Shown piece after piece: positions 62,233 to 64,000 of a DNA stretch of 64,000 nucleotides. The stretch spans positions 1 through 64,000 of the forward strand of contig JACKQE010000009.1 in assembly GCA_024233005.1 (NCBI GenBank). Reading direction: 5' to 3'. A program made the position numbers and the translations under genes. Within the stretch, counting starts at the first letter, position 1. Each line of letters begins with the position of its first letter. Source of the stretch: Akkermansiaceae bacterium (GTDB taxonomy: Bacteria; Verrucomicrobiota; Verrucomicrobiia; Verrucomicrobiales; DEV007). The notes under the pieces are model-generated. The model did no database searches. It was not told the DNA's origin and worked only from the letters and a program-made list of their open reading frames with translations.

Positions 62233-62801
62233 TCCCGACCATGGAGGCCGAAAATCCTTGGATCACCCACTCGACCCGGCTGGTCTACGAAAATCCGTGG
62301 ATTGCCGTTCGGGAGAGTCAGGTGACCAATCCGTCCGGCGGAGCGGGTATCTACGGGGTGCTGCATTACAAAAACCGCGCGGTGGGTGTCATTCCCGTCG
62401 ATGACCAAGGCCACACCTGGCTGGTGGGTCAGTATCGGTATCCCACCGACACCTATGAGTGGGAAATCCCCGAGGGAGGCGCCCCGGAGGGCGAAGACCT
62501 GCTGGAATGCGCGAAACGTGAATTGCTGGAGGAGACCGGACTCAGCGCGGCGAATTACCAAGTGATCCTCAGTGGGGTGCAGTTGTCGAACTCCGTCTCC
62601 GATGAGCGGGCCTGCATCTTCGTGGCCACGGGCATTTCCCACGGAACCGCGGAGCCGGAAGAAACCGAAAAAATCGAGGTCCGCCGCCTGCCCTTGGAGG
62701 AGGCCTTCACCATGGTGGACCGGGGCGAAATCAAGGACGCGATGAGCGTGGCGGGTCTGCTGATGCTGGCGCGGAGGATGGCCTCCGGAACTCCCGCTTA
62801 G
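62229..62801 (+). CDS. Nudix hydrolase (ADP-ribose pyrophosphatase-like)
   Basis: 190 residues. Complete Nudix box GGAPEGEDLLECAKRELLEE plus TGL, with the REL-x-EE core. The preceding YRYPTDTYEWEIPEG and the 'VIPVDDQGHTWLVGQYRYP' strand fit ADP-ribose pyrophosphatases (NudF/YffH-type). Hydrolyses nucleoside diphosphates linked to another moiety; which substrate is not certain. Translationally coupled (ATGA) with the DUF6807 gene upstream. Confidence 0.9.
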   Translation: MIPTMEAENPWITHSTRLVYENPWIAVRESQVTNPSGGAGIYGVLHYKNRAVGVIPVDDQGHTWLVGQYRYPTDTYEWEIPEGGAPEGEDLLECAKRELLEETGLSAANYQVILSGVQLSNSVSDERACIFVATGISHGTAEPEETEKIEVRRLPLEEAFTMVDRGEIKDAMSVAGLLMLARRMASGTPA

Positions 62802-62823
62802 AAGCCCGTCGTTGTCCCGCGGC

Positions 62824-63945
62824 TCAAGGCTTCAGCGGCAGGGCGATATGGCAGATGGTGCCTTTGCCGGGTTCGCTCTCCATCCAGATCTTGCCATTGT
62901 GTGCCTCGACGACAGATTTGGCGATGGCCATCCCGAGACCGGTGCCCTCTTTTTTTCCATGGGTCAGGAAAGGCTCGAACATCCTGGACAGAATTTCCTT
63001 GGGAATGCCACAGCCCGTGTCTTGGACCTCGAACAAAACCGCATCCTCCTGCAGTGAAGATCGCAGGGTGAGACGGCCTTTGTTGGGCAACATGGCTTCG
63101 TAGGCGTTTTTCGTGATGTTGCCAAAAAGCCGCAGCACCCGGTTGCGATCCACCGTGATCTCCCCGGTGTAGTGGAATTCCCGTCGCACTTCCAGCCCTT
63201 CCCGCTCCAAGGGGTTGAGCGTTTGCTCGTCGAGGGCGCGCATCAGATCGGCCACGCTGGTGGTTTCCAACTTCACATTGCTGGTGCCGCGGGAATATTC
63301 CAGCAGCTCCTGGATCATCGCCAGCATCTGGTCGATGGCTTCGCGCGCCAATTCACCGAGCTGCCACAGGGTGGGATCCTGGTGTTGCTGCTGTTCCAGG
63401 AAATCGCTCACCAGCGAAAGCGTTGCGATGGGATTGCGGAAATCATGGACAATGGAGCTCATCATGGTTCCGACCAGACTGAGCCGCTCCGCGTTCTGCA
63501 GCTCTTTGATGAAAAGGGAACTTGCCGAGCGGAGTTGCTTCGAAAAAGTCCGGATGAAATGAAGGGCCGCTTCCGGAGAATGGGACAGAAACCGGTCCAA
63601 GCCATCCCGGCCCATCCGGCCCAGGATGCAGGGTTCCAAGGCCGTGGCCCTGGCGGAGCGCAGTTGGTGGTCGAATAGCGCCATCTCGCCGAAGAACCCT
63701 CCTTCGCTCTGGATGGTGAGGGTTTCCTGTCGCCCCAGCCGGCCTTTTTTTGAGATCCGGACCGAGCCTTCAGCCACGAGGTAAACGTGTTCCCCCTCAT
63801 CACCCTCTTCAAAAATCACTTCGTCCGGCCCGAAATGGCATTCCTCAATGGCCAGGTCCAACCCATGGAGCTCTTCCCGCGGGATTCCGCCGAAAAGAGC
63901 GTTTTGCAGGAAAACGGGATTCATCAAACAATCAACAGGCCTCAT
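62824..63945 (-). CDS. soluble sensor histidine kinase with N-terminal cNMP-binding domain
   Basis: 373 residues from the ATG at 63945; starts at 63924 and 63987 are also possible. Residues ~20-135 form a cyclic-nucleotide-binding-type jelly roll (FEEGDEGEHVYLVAEGSVRI, GGFFGEMALFD), then a coiled helical region, HisKA with IVHDFRNPIATL (phospho-acceptor His), and HATPase_c with N box KNAYEAM, DTGCGIP and GTGLGMA boxes. There is no membrane helix, so it senses an intracellular signal. No receiver or response-regulator gene is seen before the window ends. Confidence 0.9.
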   Translation of the reverse strand: MRPVDCLMNPVFLQNALFGGIPREELHGLDLAIEECHFGPDEVIFEEGDEGEHVYLVAEGSVRISKKGRLGRQETLTIQSEGGFFGEMALFDHQLRSARATALEPCILGRMGRDGLDRFLSHSPEAALHFIRTFSKQLRSASSLFIKELQNAERLSLVGTMMSSIVHDFRNPIATLSLVSDFLEQQQHQDPTLWQLGELAREAIDQMLAMIQELLEYSRGTSNVKLETTSVADLMRALDEQTLNPLEREGLEVRREFHYTGEITVDRNRVLRLFGNITKNAYEAMLPNKGRLTLRSSLQEDAVLFEVQDTGCGIPKEILSRMFEPFLTHGKKEGTGLGMAIAKSVVEAHNGKIWMESEPGKGTICHIALPLKP

Positions 63946-64000
63946 TATCACTGTAGGAGGAGATTGCACCTGAGAAAATACCGTCACGTTGGAAAAGATT

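Overview
The window is GC-rich, gene-dense bacterial chromosome. It most likely comes from a member of the Verrucomicrobiota (PVC superphylum). The clues are two very large secreted c-type cytochromes with the propeller/HEAT/CxxCH layout typical of Planctomycetes and Verrucomicrobia, a DUF1080 domain fused to such a cytochrome, four secreted sulfatases, FG-GAP/ASPIC-UnbV proteins, a DUF6807 (PmoA-like) protein and a zinc-free S14. This assignment is inferred from gene content; no rRNA gene is present.

Layout. (1) 1-8.7 kb: an M14 carboxypeptidase open at the left edge; the glycolytic cluster gap-pgk-tpiA with an intrinsic terminator after gap; a heme/FG-GAP secreted protein on the minus strand; rpsN; an FmdB zinc ribbon; and a CNNM/CorC-type membrane protein. 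(2) 8.7-19.6 kb: a long minus-strand run with two small membrane or exported proteins, an M20 dipeptidase, an M50 site-2 protease, rimO, an FAH-family enzyme, a TPR membrane protein, a TPR-AAA+ ATPase, hemB and cysS. (3) 19.7-22.1 kb: sulfatase 1, proB and tRNA-Arg(CCG). (4) 22.1-27.5 kb: an unusual cluster behind AT-rich leaders, made of two tandem SET-domain proteins with complete post-SET cysteines, a PotD/PotF-like lipoprotein with no transporter, and a hybrid sensor kinase. (5) 27.5-44.4 kb: a secreted or periplasmic catabolic and respiratory region with a sugar-phosphate isomerase-like enzyme, two giant cytochromes, two paralogous porins, a SorAB-like sulfite dehydrogenase and sulfatases 2 and 3. 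(6) 44.6-50.6 kb: secreted propeller proteins of unknown role. (7) 50.7-64 kb: a squalene/phytoene synthase-like gene, lepB, lepA, gpgS plus a GT-B glycosyltransferase, nagA, queE, sulfatase 4, a DUF6807 protein, a Nudix hydrolase and a cNMP-domain histidine kinase at the right edge.

How the parts fit. The sulfatases, NagA, DUF1080 and DUF6807 proteins, isomerase and porins fit uptake and breakdown of sulfated glycans. Sulfite dehydrogenase and the c-type cytochromes would pass electrons to a periplasmic chain. The least explained element is the SET/SET/polyamine-binding-protein/hybrid-kinase cluster. Its second SET gene, lipoprotein gene and kinase gene appear to be one transcription unit with its own consensus-like promoter. 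The first SET gene sits behind a leader that could fold as an attenuator. No transposase, integrase, CRISPR array or rRNA gene was seen.
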